NCBI GenBank assembly: GCA_963739355.1 | Contig: CAVUAD010000005.1 | Location: 62,001 to 126,000 of the forward strand | DNA length: 64,000 bases | From: JAWVFM01 sp963739355 | GTDB taxonomy: Bacteria > Actinomycetota > Thermoleophilia > Solirubrobacterales > 70-9 | Direction of reading: 5' to 3' | Shown: in pieces, positions 17,849 to 26,553 of the stretch | Numbering within the stretch: the stretch's first letter is position 1 | How the letters are laid out: the number at the start of each line of letters is the position of its first letter | Made by a program: the position numbers and the translations under genes | The notes under the pieces: model-generated | Told to the model about the DNA's origin: nothing | What the model saw: the letters and a program-made list of their open reading frames with translations, nothing else | Database searches by the model: none

Positions 17849-18643
17849 CTAGCCGTCGGCGAAGTTGGGCCAGAGCGAGAGGTCCAGCTCCGGGAGCAGC
17901 TCGGCGAGACGCCGGACGTCGTCGGCGAAGCGGCGGTGAAGCTCGTCGTGGCGAGCCGGCGAGAGCTCGGGTTTGGTCCCCGGCGGCTTCTTGTGCTGCT
18001 GGAGCTTCTCGGGCAGCTCGTCCAGCGGCTCGAGCCCCAGGAACTCCTGGGTGCGACGCATCTCGCCGAGGGGGTCGATGCGACAGCGCTCGTGTTGCAG
18101 GACGAGGACGCGCTCCCGGGGGTAGAGGTCCAGGACGCCGCGGACCTGGTCGAAGTACAGGCCCCGGAACACGGCGTCGTTCAGGTGCGCCAGCTCGAGC
18201 GGCTGACCGGCCTCGTCGGCGAGCATCCGCTCGCGCTGGATCCCGGAGCGCAGGCGCTCGATCGGGTCGCGCAGCATGATCAGGATCCGGGCGTCCGGAG
18301 CCGCGCGGTGGAGCAGCCGCATCGACCAGAAGTCGACCATGTAGCGGGGCGTCCACTCGCCGGTGATCGAGCCCGCCGGCTTGGGGAAGAGCGCGTGGTA
18401 GCGCTCCACGAGCTCGTCGGGCTCGTTCCCGTCCCAGAAGCGGTCGAAGTAGTGAAGCTCCTTCCCGGGCTTCGCCATCCGCACCACCTTCGGATGGGAC
18501 CGGATCGTCCCGCGGTACCACCAAGAGGTTCCGCAGCGCTGGGCGCCCACGCCGACGAAGTCCGGGGGTCCCGTGGCCCACCCGTCGGGGACCTCCGGCG
18601 TCTGCTCGGAAAGCGGCTGCATCCAGCGCGGTTGGGGGCTCAT
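17849..18643 (-). CDS. Sulfotransferase domain protein (paralog 4, heparan-sulfotransferase-like)
   Basis: 264 residues. The PAPS loop is VGAQRCGTSWWYRGTIRSHP, followed by GKELHYFDRFW, WTPRYM and the 3'-phosphate motif ILIMLRDPIERLRSGIQRE. The KELHYFD and LRDPxxRxxS arrangement resembles Sulfotransfer_1 heparan N/O-sulfotransferases rather than paralogs 1 and 2. The ATG at 18643 is the best start; the frame continues upstream into the AlkZ-type gene without homology. Adjacent to glycosyltransferase paralog 2. Confidence 0.8.
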   Translation of the reverse strand: MSPQPRWMQPLSEQTPEVPDGWATGPPDFVGVGAQRCGTSWWYRGTIRSHPKVVRMAKPGKELHYFDRFWDGNEPDELVERYHALFPKPAGSITGEWTPRYMVDFWSMRLLHRAAPDARILIMLRDPIERLRSGIQRERMLADEAGQPLELAHLNDAVFRGLYFDQVRGVLDLYPRERVLVLQHERCRIDPLGEMRRTQEFLGLEPLDELPEKLQQHKKPPGTKPELSPARHDELHRRFADDVRRLAELLPELDLSLWPNFADG

Positions 18644-18671
18644 GCGGCGAGGAAGCGTAGAGGCAAAGCGC

Positions 18672-19892
18672 CTATCCGCCCGCGAGCTCCGCACCAAGCC
18701 AGGCGGCGAGTGACGCCAACGCCCGCCGGACCGCTCCGGGGGCCCGGCGCCCGGGCTCGTGGTGAAGCGCCAGGACCCTGAGCACCGGCGGGTCGCCATC
18801 GCGACCAACCCGGAGGTCGGCTCGCGCCACCACTCTCTCGCCGTGCAGGATCGGCAGGACGTAGTAGCCCCAGCGTCGCTGCGCGGACGGCACGTAGATC
18901 TCCAGCCTGTGGTCGAAGCCGAAGAGCTCCGCGGCGCGGGCTCGGTCGCAGACCAGGTTGTCGAACGGGGAGAGCGCCATCGTGCGGCCGCCGCGCTCCA
19001 GGGCGCCGGCGGACTCCAGCGCCTCGGGCAGTCCCCACCAGTCGCCGCGCAGGCCCTCCACACCGACCCGAACCAGGGACCCCTCGGCCTCGAGCTCGCC
19101 GATGACACCCCTGCCGTGGCCGCCGAGGTCGGGGTAGTTGCCGCGCGTGAAGTGGGCGTTGATGTGCGGCGCCCGGGCGACGCCGAGCATTCTGACCGCC
19201 CGCACCGCAGCGGCGCGCACGGCCGCGCGCCGGTCGAGGGGCTCGGCGTCGGCTCGTGCGAGGGCTCCGGCCGGCAGGCAGCGCTCCAGCACGTCCCAGC
19301 GGCGACCGGGACCGCGCCGGTCGGCAACCCCGATCCGGCCCAGCGTCCACAGCATGTCCAGCATCCGGGCGATCGTCTGGCGCGAGGAGACCTCGTCGGT
19401 CCAGTGGCCGCGTACCCAGGGGTGGACAGAGGTGTCCTCCAGCTCGGCTGCAGGCAGCGGACCCTCGGCTTCGAGGGTCTCCACGATCTCGTCCGCAAAG
19501 GCCTGGTTCGCCTCCAGCCAGTCGCGCTGGTGCGACCGGGCGGGCGTCAGCCGGCCCAGGTAGCTGTGCATGCCCCAGCGGTGGATCGGCAGGTCGTCGC
19601 GGTGGCAGAGGCTGGCCTCGTGGCACCAGTACTCGAATAGCTCCCGGTCCCGGTACGCGGCGCGCTCGATCGCCCGCTCGTGCGAGGCGGCGGTGCCGCC
19701 CCGCACCCGCGCGCGAAGAACCAGTAGCGGGGAGCGCGCGACGACTCCGACCGGGTCGAGCTGGATGCAGCCGATCCGCCTCGCGACGTCGGCAACGGTC
19801 ACCCGCGGCGGCGGCGGTGCGGCCAGACCCTGCGCGTGGAGCGCGAGGCGGCGCGCCTGCGCGAGGGGAATCTTCGGGGCGGCAACTGCCAC
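18672..19892 (-). CDS. Winged-helix DNA glycosylase, AlkZ/YcaQ-like
   Basis: 406 residues, GTG start. The catalytic QxD motif is QLD at residues 44-46 (IGCIQLDPVG), as in E. coli YcaQ. Later conserved segments are YWCHEASL, SPFDNLVCDR, FDHRLEIYVP and RWGYYVLPILHG. Members of this HTH_42 family remove bulky alkylated bases or unhook interstrand crosslinks, and relatives protect producers of DNA-alkylating antibiotics. No antibiotic cluster is visible here, so a housekeeping repair role is more likely. It is 28 bases upstream of sulfotransferase paralog 4. Confidence 0.85.
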   Translation of the reverse strand: MAVAAPKIPLAQARRLALHAQGLAAPPPPRVTVADVARRIGCIQLDPVGVVARSPLLVLRARVRGGTAASHERAIERAAYRDRELFEYWCHEASLCHRDDLPIHRWGMHSYLGRLTPARSHQRDWLEANQAFADEIVETLEAEGPLPAAELEDTSVHPWVRGHWTDEVSSRQTIARMLDMLWTLGRIGVADRRGPGRRWDVLERCLPAGALARADAEPLDRRAAVRAAAVRAVRMLGVARAPHINAHFTRGNYPDLGGHGRGVIGELEAEGSLVRVGVEGLRGDWWGLPEALESAGALERGGRTMALSPFDNLVCDRARAAELFGFDHRLEIYVPSAQRRWGYYVLPILHGERVVARADLRVGRDGDPPVLRVLALHHEPGRRAPGAVRRALASLAAWLGAELAGG

Positions 19893-19908
19893 GCCCCGAT
19901 TTCTAAAC

Positions 19909-19922
19909 GGGGTCAGACACCC
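19909..19922. repeat. Imperfect GGGGTCAGACACCC palindrome
   Basis: Degenerate member of the dispersed palindrome family, between the divergent AlkZ-type and csoR genes and 26 bases upstream of the csoR operator. Confidence 0.6.
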
Positions 19923-19947
19923 TTAACAGTTGTGACTGGAGTGCGGC

Positions 19948-19967
19948 ATACCCCCTACCGGTATAGT
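19948..19967 (+). promoter_or_regulatory. CsoR operator overlapping a leaderless csoR promoter
   Basis: ATACCCCCTACCGGTAT (19948-19964) is an imperfect inverted repeat with a C/G-rich centre, as in known CsoR operators. It overlaps the -10 element TATAGT (19962-19967), which ends 7 bases before the csoR ATG at 19975. Repressor binding would therefore block the promoter directly. No good -35 is visible. Confidence 0.65.
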
Positions 19968-19974
19968 CATCGGC

Positions 19975-20274
19975 ATGAGCGCGAACGGCAGCCCGGGCTA
20001 CGTCGGCGACAAGGACGGTGTGCTGCGCCGTCTGTCGCGGATCGAGGGACAGGTGCGCGGGATCCACGGGATGGTCGCCGACGAGGCGTACTGCATCGAC
20101 GTCCTGACGCAGATCGCCGCGGCCACCAAGGCTCTGGACGGCGTCGCCGTGAAGCTGCTCGCCGACCACACGACCCACTGCGTCCGCGACGCCGTCGCCG
20201 CGGGGGGAGCCGAGGCGGACGAGAAGGTCGCCGAGCTGACGGCGGCGGTCGAGCGCTTCTCGAGGACGCGCTGA
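19975..20274 (+). CDS. csoR: CsoR-family copper-sensing repressor
   Basis: 99 residues. All-helical CsoR/RcnR fold with LSRIEGQVRGIHGMV. The Cu(I) ligands are Cys40, His65 and Cys69, the same 36/61/65 spacing as M. tuberculosis CsoR. Copper binding releases such repressors from DNA; a matching operator overlaps its own promoter, so it is autoregulated. Its TGA overlaps the ATG of the cytochrome P450 gene (TGATG), so the P450 is in the same copper-responsive transcript. No copper ATPase or chaperone gene is adjacent, which is unusual. Confidence 0.9.
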   Translation: MSANGSPGYVGDKDGVLRRLSRIEGQVRGIHGMVADEAYCIDVLTQIAAATKALDGVAVKLLADHTTHCVRDAVAAGGAEADEKVAELTAAVERFSRTR

Positions 20275-21614
20275 TGGAGCAGGCGACCGCGCCGGTCCCC
20301 GCGGCCACAGGTGGCCGGCGCACCGGCGCGCCGCCCGCGTTCCGCGCACCGATGCCCCTGCAGACCTACCGCTTCGTGACCGACCCGGTCGGCTTCAGCG
20401 AGGCCGGGCGCCGGCGCTTCGGAGACACGTTCGGCGCGCGCATCGTCCGCTCGGGCGACATCGTGTTCCTCTCCGACCCCGACTCGATCAAGCGGCTCTT
20501 CGCCGCCGACCGGGTCAACACGATCGCGCCGGGCCGCAACCTCGTCCTCGAGCCGCTGCTCGGCAGGCGCTCGGTCCTCCTGCTCGAGGGCCGCGAGCAC
20601 CTCCAGCGCCGCAAGCTGATGCTGCCACCGTTCCACGGGGAGCGCATGCGCGCCTACGAGGGGATGATCGTCGAGCTGGCGGAGCGCGAGGTCGCGGGCT
20701 GGCCATTGGGCGAGCGCTTCCCGATCCATCCGTCGATGCAGGCGATCACGCTCGAGGTGATCCTGAGCGCGGTGTTCGGCGTCGGCGAGGAGCGCCGCCA
20801 CGACCTGCGCCGTCGGCTGATCGCGATCCTGGCCGAGACCCAGTCGCCGGCGGCGATCGGGGTCTCACTCCCGTACGTGCGGCGCCTGCCGCGGTACAGC
20901 CGGACCCGGTCCCTCATCGCCGAGACCGACACGCTGCTCGCCGCCGAGATCGCCGAGCGTCGCGCCGACCCGGATCTCGAGGCTCGCGAGGACATCCTCT
21001 CGATGCTCGTCGCCGCCCGCTACGAGGACGGCGAGGGCATGGACGACGGCGAGATCCGCGACCAGCTGATGACTCTGCTCATGGCCGGTCACGAGACCAC
21101 GGCGACCTCGCTCGCCTGGGCGCTGGAGCTTCTCTTCCGCTCCCCCGCGGCGATGGACCGGCTGCGCGACGAGGTGGCCGGCGGCGAGACCGAGTATCTG
21201 GACGCCGTGGTCGAGGAGAGCATGCGCCTGCGGCCCGTCGTGCCGTTCACGGGCCGTCTCCTCAAAGAGCCGGCCGAGCTCGGCGGCTACGAGCTGCCCG
21301 AGGGCCGGGTGGTGTTCGCGAACATCTGGCTCGCGCACACCCGCGAGGCGACCTTCCCCGACCCCTACGAGTTCCGCCCGGAGCGCTATCTGGAGGGCTC
21401 CCCGGAGACCTACTCCTGGATCCCGTTCGGAGGCGGGACCCGGCGCTGCCTCGGTGCAGCGTTCGCGCTCTTCGAGATGAAGGTGGCGCTGCGGACCATC
21501 CTGCGCCATGCGGTCCTGCGCCCGGCCGGCGACGAGCCCGAGCCGATCGTGCGACGCAACGTGACCCTGGCGCCCAAGCACGGGACGCCCGCGATCCTCA
21601 CCGAGCGCCGGTAG
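20274..21614 (+). CDS. Cytochrome P450
   Basis: 446 residues, soluble bacterial type. The oxygen-activation I-helix is MAGHETTATS, the K-helix ExxR is in EESMRLRPVVPF, the PERF-like segment is FRPERYLEG, and the heme loop is FGGGTRRCLGAAFA with the thiolate at Cys392. It hydroxylates an unidentified substrate and needs separate ferredoxin and reductase partners, which are not encoded nearby. It is translationally coupled to csoR (one-base overlap), suggesting copper-dependent expression. It converges on the membrane glycosyltransferase gene with a 4-base gap. Confidence 0.92.
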   Translation: MEQATAPVPAATGGRRTGAPPAFRAPMPLQTYRFVTDPVGFSEAGRRRFGDTFGARIVRSGDIVFLSDPDSIKRLFAADRVNTIAPGRNLVLEPLLGRRSVLLLEGREHLQRRKLMLPPFHGERMRAYEGMIVELAEREVAGWPLGERFPIHPSMQAITLEVILSAVFGVGEERRHDLRRRLIAILAETQSPAAIGVSLPYVRRLPRYSRTRSLIAETDTLLAAEIAERRADPDLEAREDILSMLVAARYEDGEGMDDGEIRDQLMTLLMAGHETTATSLAWALELLFRSPAAMDRLRDEVAGGETEYLDAVVEESMRLRPVVPFTGRLLKEPAELGGYELPEGRVVFANIWLAHTREATFPDPYEFRPERYLEGSPETYSWIPFGGGTRRCLGAAFALFEMKVALRTILRHAVLRPAGDEPEPIVRRNVTLAPKHGTPAILTERR

Positions 21615-21618
21615 CGCC

Positions 21619-23070
21619 TCATCGCGGTCGCTGGACCAGCAGCGAGTCGCGCTCGCTGAGGACGCGGCCAAGTGCCCTGCGGCTGGGGCGCTGCGGAAGG
21701 CGCGCGGCGAACTCCGTGAGCGTGAAGGTGGGCGCCAGCCGGCGGCTCATGACCTCCCGGAACTCCGGCCCTGGACTCCGCGCCCCCGCCTCGGACCCGA
21801 GGGCGACGACCTCGCGGACACCGTCACGCGGATAGTTCGCGCGCCGGAGCTTCGCCGAGCCGAGGTAGTAGTCCAGCGGGTCGTCGCCGTTGTGGTTGAC
21901 GACGAGGATCCTGGCGGTGGTGGCGGCGCCGATTGCCCGCGCCGCCCCGCGCCAGTCCGGGCGCTGCATCTGCGCGCTCGCGTACACGGCGACGTCGACC
22001 GCGGCGAAGAGCAGGCAACCGGTTGCCGCCGCGACGGCACCGAGCTGCCAGCGGCGTCTGACGCCGAACCCGATGGCCGCGGCCACGAGCAGCGGCACCA
22101 CCGCGGCGATCAGGTTGCGCGGGTTGACGAAGTCGAGGCCGAGGACGGCGAGCAGCACGGGAACGGCCATCGAGGCGAGGCCGACCGAGGCGAACGCAAA
22201 AGCCCCGCGCCGCTCCCGCGGCCGCCCCTCCCGCACGACGAGAGCGGCGGCCGCGATCAGGAGCAGGCCGGCAACGACCGCGGCTCCGACCTGGATGGCG
22301 TCGATCTCTCCCGAGCCCGCGAGCGGATCCGGCTCCTCACTCGCAACGAAGTTGAGAGCGCTCTCGGCGGTTCGCACGGACAGCGCGGTGTCGGTGAAGC
22401 CGTTGCGCCGGTCGCTGCCCTCCTGGTACGTCGCATACGGCGTGAGGGCGAGCCCGGCGAGCACCACCGCGGTCACTGCATATGCCGCAAGCGGCCGCGG
22501 TCGCCGGCTCCAGAGGAGCCAGGCCGCCTGGGGAGCGATCACGAACACCGCGAAGTAGTGGCTGTAGAGGGAGAGCGCCGACGCGACCGCCCAGAGTGCG
22601 AGCGACGCCGGGGTCGGCCGGCGCAGGGAGCGCGAGAACCCCACCAGCGCCAGGGCGCCGAGCAGCACGAGCAGCGCGTAGGAGCGCGCCTCCTGCGAGT
22701 ACCAGATCAGGTACGGGTTGAGGGCGACGAGCGCGGCGGCGATCAGCCCGGCCCGGCGGTTCGCGAGCTCCACGGTCGCGCGGTAGGCGAGCGGGATCGT
22801 CAGGGTTCCGAAGAGGGCCGAGAGCGAGCGCAGGCCGGCCTCGCCGGTACCGAACGGCTTCGACCAGATCCAGGCGAGCACGTAGTAGAGCGGCGGCGAG
22901 CGCTCGCCGTGCGCGACCTCGTGGAGCGTCGGGCCCAGCCCGCTGTGCAGCACCCGCCCGGCGGTCACGGCCTCGTCGTGGTCGTAGGACTGGTGACCGA
23001 GCGCGATGAACCTGATGAGAGCCCCGCCAAGCACGATCGCGCCGAGCAGAACCCACTCGCGGCGACTCAT
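21619..23070 (-). CDS. Polytopic glycosyltransferase, GT39/ArnT-like (PMT_2 superfamily)
   Basis: 483 residues with about ten predicted transmembrane segments. The first loop carries the catalytic acidic motif in YDHDEAVTAGR, followed by SPPLYYVLAW and YLIWYSQEARSYALLVLL, all typical of lipid-phospho-sugar-dependent transferases (GT-C). These act on the outer face of the membrane. The soluble C-terminal domain of ~110 residues is of the usual kind. It follows purB by 27 bases on the same strand and would be co-transcribed with purD-purE-purB. Confidence 0.8.
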   Translation of the reverse strand: MSRREWVLLGAIVLGGALIRFIALGHQSYDHDEAVTAGRVLHSGLGPTLHEVAHGERSPPLYYVLAWIWSKPFGTGEAGLRSLSALFGTLTIPLAYRATVELANRRAGLIAAALVALNPYLIWYSQEARSYALLVLLGALALVGFSRSLRRPTPASLALWAVASALSLYSHYFAVFVIAPQAAWLLWSRRPRPLAAYAVTAVVLAGLALTPYATYQEGSDRRNGFTDTALSVRTAESALNFVASEEPDPLAGSGEIDAIQVGAAVVAGLLLIAAAALVVREGRPRERRGAFAFASVGLASMAVPVLLAVLGLDFVNPRNLIAAVVPLLVAAAIGFGVRRRWQLGAVAAATGCLLFAAVDVAVYASAQMQRPDWRGAARAIGAATTARILVVNHNGDDPLDYYLGSAKLRRANYPRDGVREVVALGSEAGARSPGPEFREVMSRRLAPTFTLTEFAARLPQRPSRRALGRVLSERDSLLVQRPR

Positions 23071-23097
23071 GTACCACCGACGATAGTTGCTGCGGGT

Positions 23098-24405
23098 TCA
23101 GCCGCGGAGCGCTTCGAGCCGCGCCATCACCTCGGGCACGTGCCCGAGATAGTCCGCCCAGTCCAGCGCCTTCACCCGGTCCGCAACCCCTTCGGGAGCG
23201 CCGGCCTCGGACTCCAGGCGCTCGGCCAGAAGGTCCTTGAACGGCTTGCGCTCGTCGAACGCGCGGTGGGCAGCCTCCTGAACCACTCGGTAGGCGTCGT
23301 CGCGGGTCATCCCGGCTTCGACGAGGGCCGTCAGCGCCCGCTGGCTGAACAGCGCGCCGTGCGTCAGCTCCAGGTTCTCCCGCATGCGGTCCGCGTTCAC
23401 GGTCATCTCGGACGCGATCCGCGCGCCGAGGTGCTGCATGTAGTCCAGGCCGATCGTCGCGTCCGGCAGGATGACCCGCTCGGCGCCGGAGTGGGAGATG
23501 TCGCGCTCGTGCCAGAGCGCGACGTTCTCGATGCCCGCCTGGGAGTAGCCGCGCAGCACTCGGGCGAGGCCGGTGATGCGCTCGGAGAGGATCGGGTTGC
23601 GCTTGTGGGGCATCGCCGAGGAGCCCTTCTGGCCGGCGCCGAACGGCTCGTTCACCTCGTTCACCTCCGTGCGCTGCAGGTTGCGGACCTCGGTGGCGAA
23701 CCGCTCGAGCCCGGCCCCCGCGATCGCTACGGCCGAGAGGACGGCCGCGTGGCGGTCGCGGGGAACGACCTGGGTGGAGGCATCCTCGGCGCGGACGCCG
23801 AGTGCCTCCATCACCCGAGCCTCGATTGCCGGCGGCACCGTGGCGTACGTCCCCACGGCGCCCGAGAGCTTGCCAACCGCCGCCTGCTCGAACGCGTCGG
23901 AAAGGCGACGCAGGTTGCGGTCCGCCTCGAAGGCGAACCCCGCCAGGCGCAGGCCGAACGTGGTGGGCTCGGCGTGGATGCCGTGCGTGCGCCCCACGCA
24001 GAGCGTGTCCGACTGCTCCAGCGCGCGGTCGATCAGCGCGTCGCGGAACGCGGTCGCGCCGGCGATGACCACCCGGCCGGCCTCGCGGAGCTGAAGGGCC
24101 TGCGCCGTGTCGAGCACGTCGGAGGACGTGAGCCCGTAATGGATCCAGCGGCCCTCCTCGCCGATCGACCCCGCGACGACGTCGACGAACGCGGCAACGT
24201 CATGGCCGGTCGTCCGCTCGCGCTCCTTGACGGCCTCCACGGTGAACGTCGCCCGCTCGCGGCACGCTGCCGCCGCGTCGGCGGGCACCACTCCCTCGCC
24301 TACCCAGGCGTCCGTCGCCGCAAGCTCCACGTCGAGCCACCCGCGCATGCGGCGCTCGTCGGTCCAGACAGCGCCGATCTCCTCGCGGGTGTAGCGGGGG
24401 ATCAC
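23098..24405 (-). CDS. purB: Adenylosuccinate lyase (PurB)
   Basis: 435 residues. It cleaves SAICAR to AICAR and adenylosuccinate to AMP. The fumarase/aspartase signature GSSAMPHKRNP is present, with the family blocks HYGLTSSDVLDTAQALQL and VGRTHGIHAEPTTFG (general acid histidine). The GTG start overlaps the purE stop (GTGA). It belongs to the GYD-purD-purE-purB-glycosyltransferase run. Confidence 0.96.
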   Translation of the reverse strand: MIPRYTREEIGAVWTDERRMRGWLDVELAATDAWVGEGVVPADAAAACRERATFTVEAVKERERTTGHDVAAFVDVVAGSIGEEGRWIHYGLTSSDVLDTAQALQLREAGRVVIAGATAFRDALIDRALEQSDTLCVGRTHGIHAEPTTFGLRLAGFAFEADRNLRRLSDAFEQAAVGKLSGAVGTYATVPPAIEARVMEALGVRAEDASTQVVPRDRHAAVLSAVAIAGAGLERFATEVRNLQRTEVNEVNEPFGAGQKGSSAMPHKRNPILSERITGLARVLRGYSQAGIENVALWHERDISHSGAERVILPDATIGLDYMQHLGARIASEMTVNADRMRENLELTHGALFSQRALTALVEAGMTRDDAYRVVQEAAHRAFDERKPFKDLLAERLESEAGAPEGVADRVKALDWADYLGHVPEVMARLEALRG

Positions 24406-24890
24406 GTGTTGATGATGCGGGCGGCGAGGACGCCGGCGTTCTTGGCGCCGTCGATCGCCACGCAGGCGACGGGAATGCCGGGTGGCATCTGCACGGCAGA
24501 GAGCAGCGCGTCGAGCCCGCCCAGGCTCTTGCCGAGGATCGGCACGCCGATCACCGGCAGCTCGGTGTGCGCTGCGGCCACGCCGGGCAGCGCCGCGGAC
24601 ATCCCGGCGCCGGCGATGATCACGCGCAGGCCGCGCATCTTGGCGTTCATGCAGTAGTCGCGGACCACCTCGGGGTCACGGTGGGCGCTCATCACCCGGA
24701 CCTCGAAGCGGATCCCGGCCTCCTTCAGCGCTTCGCCGGCCGGCTGCATCTTGGGCTTGTCGTTCTTCGAGCCCATGATGATCCCGACGAGGGGGGCATC
24801 CACCTCGATCTCCTCGAAGGCCGCCTCGACCTCGGGCATCGTCATGACCTCGCTCGAGCGCTCCGGCATCTGCGCCTCGCCCCGTTCCAT
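24402..24890 (-). CDS. purE: N5-carboxyaminoimidazole ribonucleotide mutase (PurE)
   Basis: About 162 residues. It moves the carboxylate of N5-CAIR to give CAIR. Motifs are VGIIMGSKNDKPKM, VMSAHRDPE and IIAGAGMSAALPGV, then PVIGVPILGKSLGGLDALL. The ATG at 24890 is preceded by AAGGAAG with suitable spacing; ATGs at 24869 and 24845 are alternatives. No purK is in the window although the class I PurE would need one, so purK must be elsewhere. Overlaps purB. Confidence 0.94.
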   Translation of the reverse strand: MERGEAQMPERSSEVMTMPEVEAAFEEIEVDAPLVGIIMGSKNDKPKMQPAGEALKEAGIRFEVRVMSAHRDPEVVRDYCMNAKMRGLRVIIAGAGMSAALPGVAAAHTELPVIGVPILGKSLGGLDALLSAVQMPPGIPVACVAIDGAKNAGVLAARIINT

Positions 24891-24921
24891 CTCGCCGCTT
24901 CCTTCGATGGCCGCGATTCTC

Positions 24922-26196
24922 TCAGGAAACCCGCGCGACCGCTCGGGCTGCGATGTCCGAGCGGAGCTGCATCCCCTCGAACGACACGAGCCCGGCCGCC
25001 GCGTAGGCGCGCTCGCGGGCCTCGTCCGGCCCCGCTCCGAGCCCGGTGAGGTTGAGGACGCGCCCACCCGCGGTCACGACCTCGCCGTCCACCAGCGCGG
25101 TCCCCGCGTGCGTGACCTCGACCCCCGGTAGCGCCGCGACCGCGTCGAGCCCGGAGATCACGTCGCCCTTCGAGCTCGAGGCCGGGTAGCCAGCCGACGC
25201 CATCACCACGGTCACCGCCCAGTCGTCGCTGAACTCGGCCGGTACGCCGGCGAGCCCGCCCGGCTCCCGCGCGGCCAGGAAGAGCTCGGCCAGGTCGGAT
25301 TCGAGCCGCGGGAGCACCGCCTGTGTCTCGGGGTCGCCGAACCGGCAGTTGAACTCCAGGACCTTCGCGCCCGCCGTTCCGATCATCAGCCCGGCGTAGA
25401 GGATTCCGTGAAACGGCGTCCCGCGCCGCCGCATGAGGTCGACGATCGGGCGGTGGACGGCGTCGGCGATCGCGTCCGCTCGGTCGGCGTCGAATCCGGG
25501 AACCGGCGAGTAGCTCCCCATCCCGCCGGTGTTCGGGCCCTCGTCGCCGTCGCCGATGCGCTTGTAGTCCTGGGCGGGCGCGAGGGGGACGACGTTCTCG
25601 CCGTCGCACAGCGCGAGCAGCGAGAGCTCCTCGCCGTCGAGGAACTCCTCGAGCACCACCTCCGTCGCGCCGAAGCGCTCCTCCACGAAGAACGCCTCCA
25701 CGGCGTCGCGCGCGTCGCCCTCGCCCTCGCAGATGATCACGCCCTTGCCCGCCGCCAGGCCGTCGGCCTTGAGGACGGCGGGGTAGGCTGACGTTGCGAT
25801 CGCGGCCAGCGCCTCGTCGCGGCTTCGCAAGACGCTGTGGACCGCGGTCTCGACCCCCGCCTCGGCCATCAGCTCCTTCGCGTGGACCTTCGAGCCCTCG
25901 AGGCGGGCTGCCTCGGCGCTCGGCCCGAACGTGGGCACGCCGGCCGCCTCGAGCGCGTCGGCCAGGCCCGCGACGAGCGGCGCCTCAGGGCCGACGACCA
26001 CCAGGTCGGCCCCCTCGGCGACGGCGGCCTCAACCAGCCCGTCGACGTCCTCGGCGCCCACGGCGACGAGCCGCGCATCGGCGGCGATCCCGGCGTTTCC
26101 GGGAGCGGCGAGCAGCTCCGGCGCGCGCCGGGAGCGCGCGAGCGCCTTGACGATCGCGTGCTCGCGCCCGCCCGCGCCGACGACGAGGATCCGCAA
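24922..26196 (-). CDS. purD: Phosphoribosylamine-glycine ligase (PurD)
   Basis: About 424 residues, ATP-grasp. N-terminus LRILVVGAGGREHAIVKAL, then GLAAGKGVIIC, EEFLDGEELSLLALCDG, GPNTGGMGSYSPVP and EFNCRFGDPETQAVLPRL. No ATG or GTG lies near the conserved start. The best candidates are TTG at 26196 or CTG at 26211, which overlaps the GYD stop as CTGA; neither has a clear ribosome-binding site, so translation is probably coupled to the GYD gene 11 bases upstream. Confidence 0.94.
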   Translation of the reverse strand: MRILVVGAGGREHAIVKALARSRRAPELLAAPGNAGIAADARLVAVGAEDVDGLVEAAVAEGADLVVVGPEAPLVAGLADALEAAGVPTFGPSAEAARLEGSKVHAKELMAEAGVETAVHSVLRSRDEALAAIATSAYPAVLKADGLAAGKGVIICEGEGDARDAVEAFFVEERFGATEVVLEEFLDGEELSLLALCDGENVVPLAPAQDYKRIGDGDEGPNTGGMGSYSPVPGFDADRADAIADAVHRPIVDLMRRRGTPFHGILYAGLMIGTAGAKVLEFNCRFGDPETQAVLPRLESDLAELFLAAREPGGLAGVPAEFSDDWAVTVVMASAGYPASSSKGDVISGLDAVAALPGVEVTHAGTALVDGEVVTAGGRVLNLTGLGAGPDEARERAYAAAGLVSFEGMQLRSDIAARAVARVS

Positions 26197-26207
26197 GGTT
26201 CGAGGGG

Positions 26208-26489
26208 TCAGAGGCTGTCGGTGAACGCCTGGGCGTCGATGGCGGTCATGGTCTCGTTCGTCGTGGTGCCGCGCGAGCCGAGCTCCACCGAGACCTTGGC
26301 CATCGTCGCCTCGTCGGGCGCCTCCACGACGCTGACGAAGTCGTAGCGCCCGAGGGTGGCCCACTGGTTGAGGACCTTAACGCCGAGCTGTTCGACCTCC
26401 TTGTTGACCTCGTGGACGCGGCTTGGGTTGTTCTTGATCGTCTTCACCCCGTCTGCGGTGAGGCTGGTGAGCATGATGTAGGTGGGCAC
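26208..26489 (-). CDS. GYD-domain protein
   Basis: 93 residues matching the small GYD family: MPTYIMLTSLTADGVKTIK, then LNQWATLGRYDFVSVVEAPD, with the GxYD motif as GRYDFV. It is likely a ferredoxin-like alpha/beta dimer; no biochemical function is established. AAGGAGG precedes the ATG. It is the first gene of the purD-purE-purB run and ends 11 bases before the purD start, suggesting a link to purine synthesis such as ligand sensing or complex assembly. That is inference. Confidence 0.8.
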   Translation of the reverse strand: MPTYIMLTSLTADGVKTIKNNPSRVHEVNKEVEQLGVKVLNQWATLGRYDFVSVVEAPDEATMAKVSVELGSRGTTTNETMTAIDAQAFTDSL

Positions 26490-26540
26490 TTTTCCTCCTT
26501 GTTCCTCGCTTCGCTGAGCCTATAGACCGGATCCCGGCCG

Positions 26541-26546
26541 TAGACT
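26541..26546 (+). promoter_or_regulatory. -10-like TAGACT, leaderless GTG start
   Basis: TAGACT ends 7 bases before the GTG at 26554 with no ribosome-binding site between them. No clear -35. Confidence 0.45.
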
Positions 26547-26553
26547 TCTCATT

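Noticed and set aside
26203..26213. GAGGGGTCAGA as another member of the palindrome family
   Set aside because: Only half of the palindrome is present, and it coincides with the GYD stop and purD start region.
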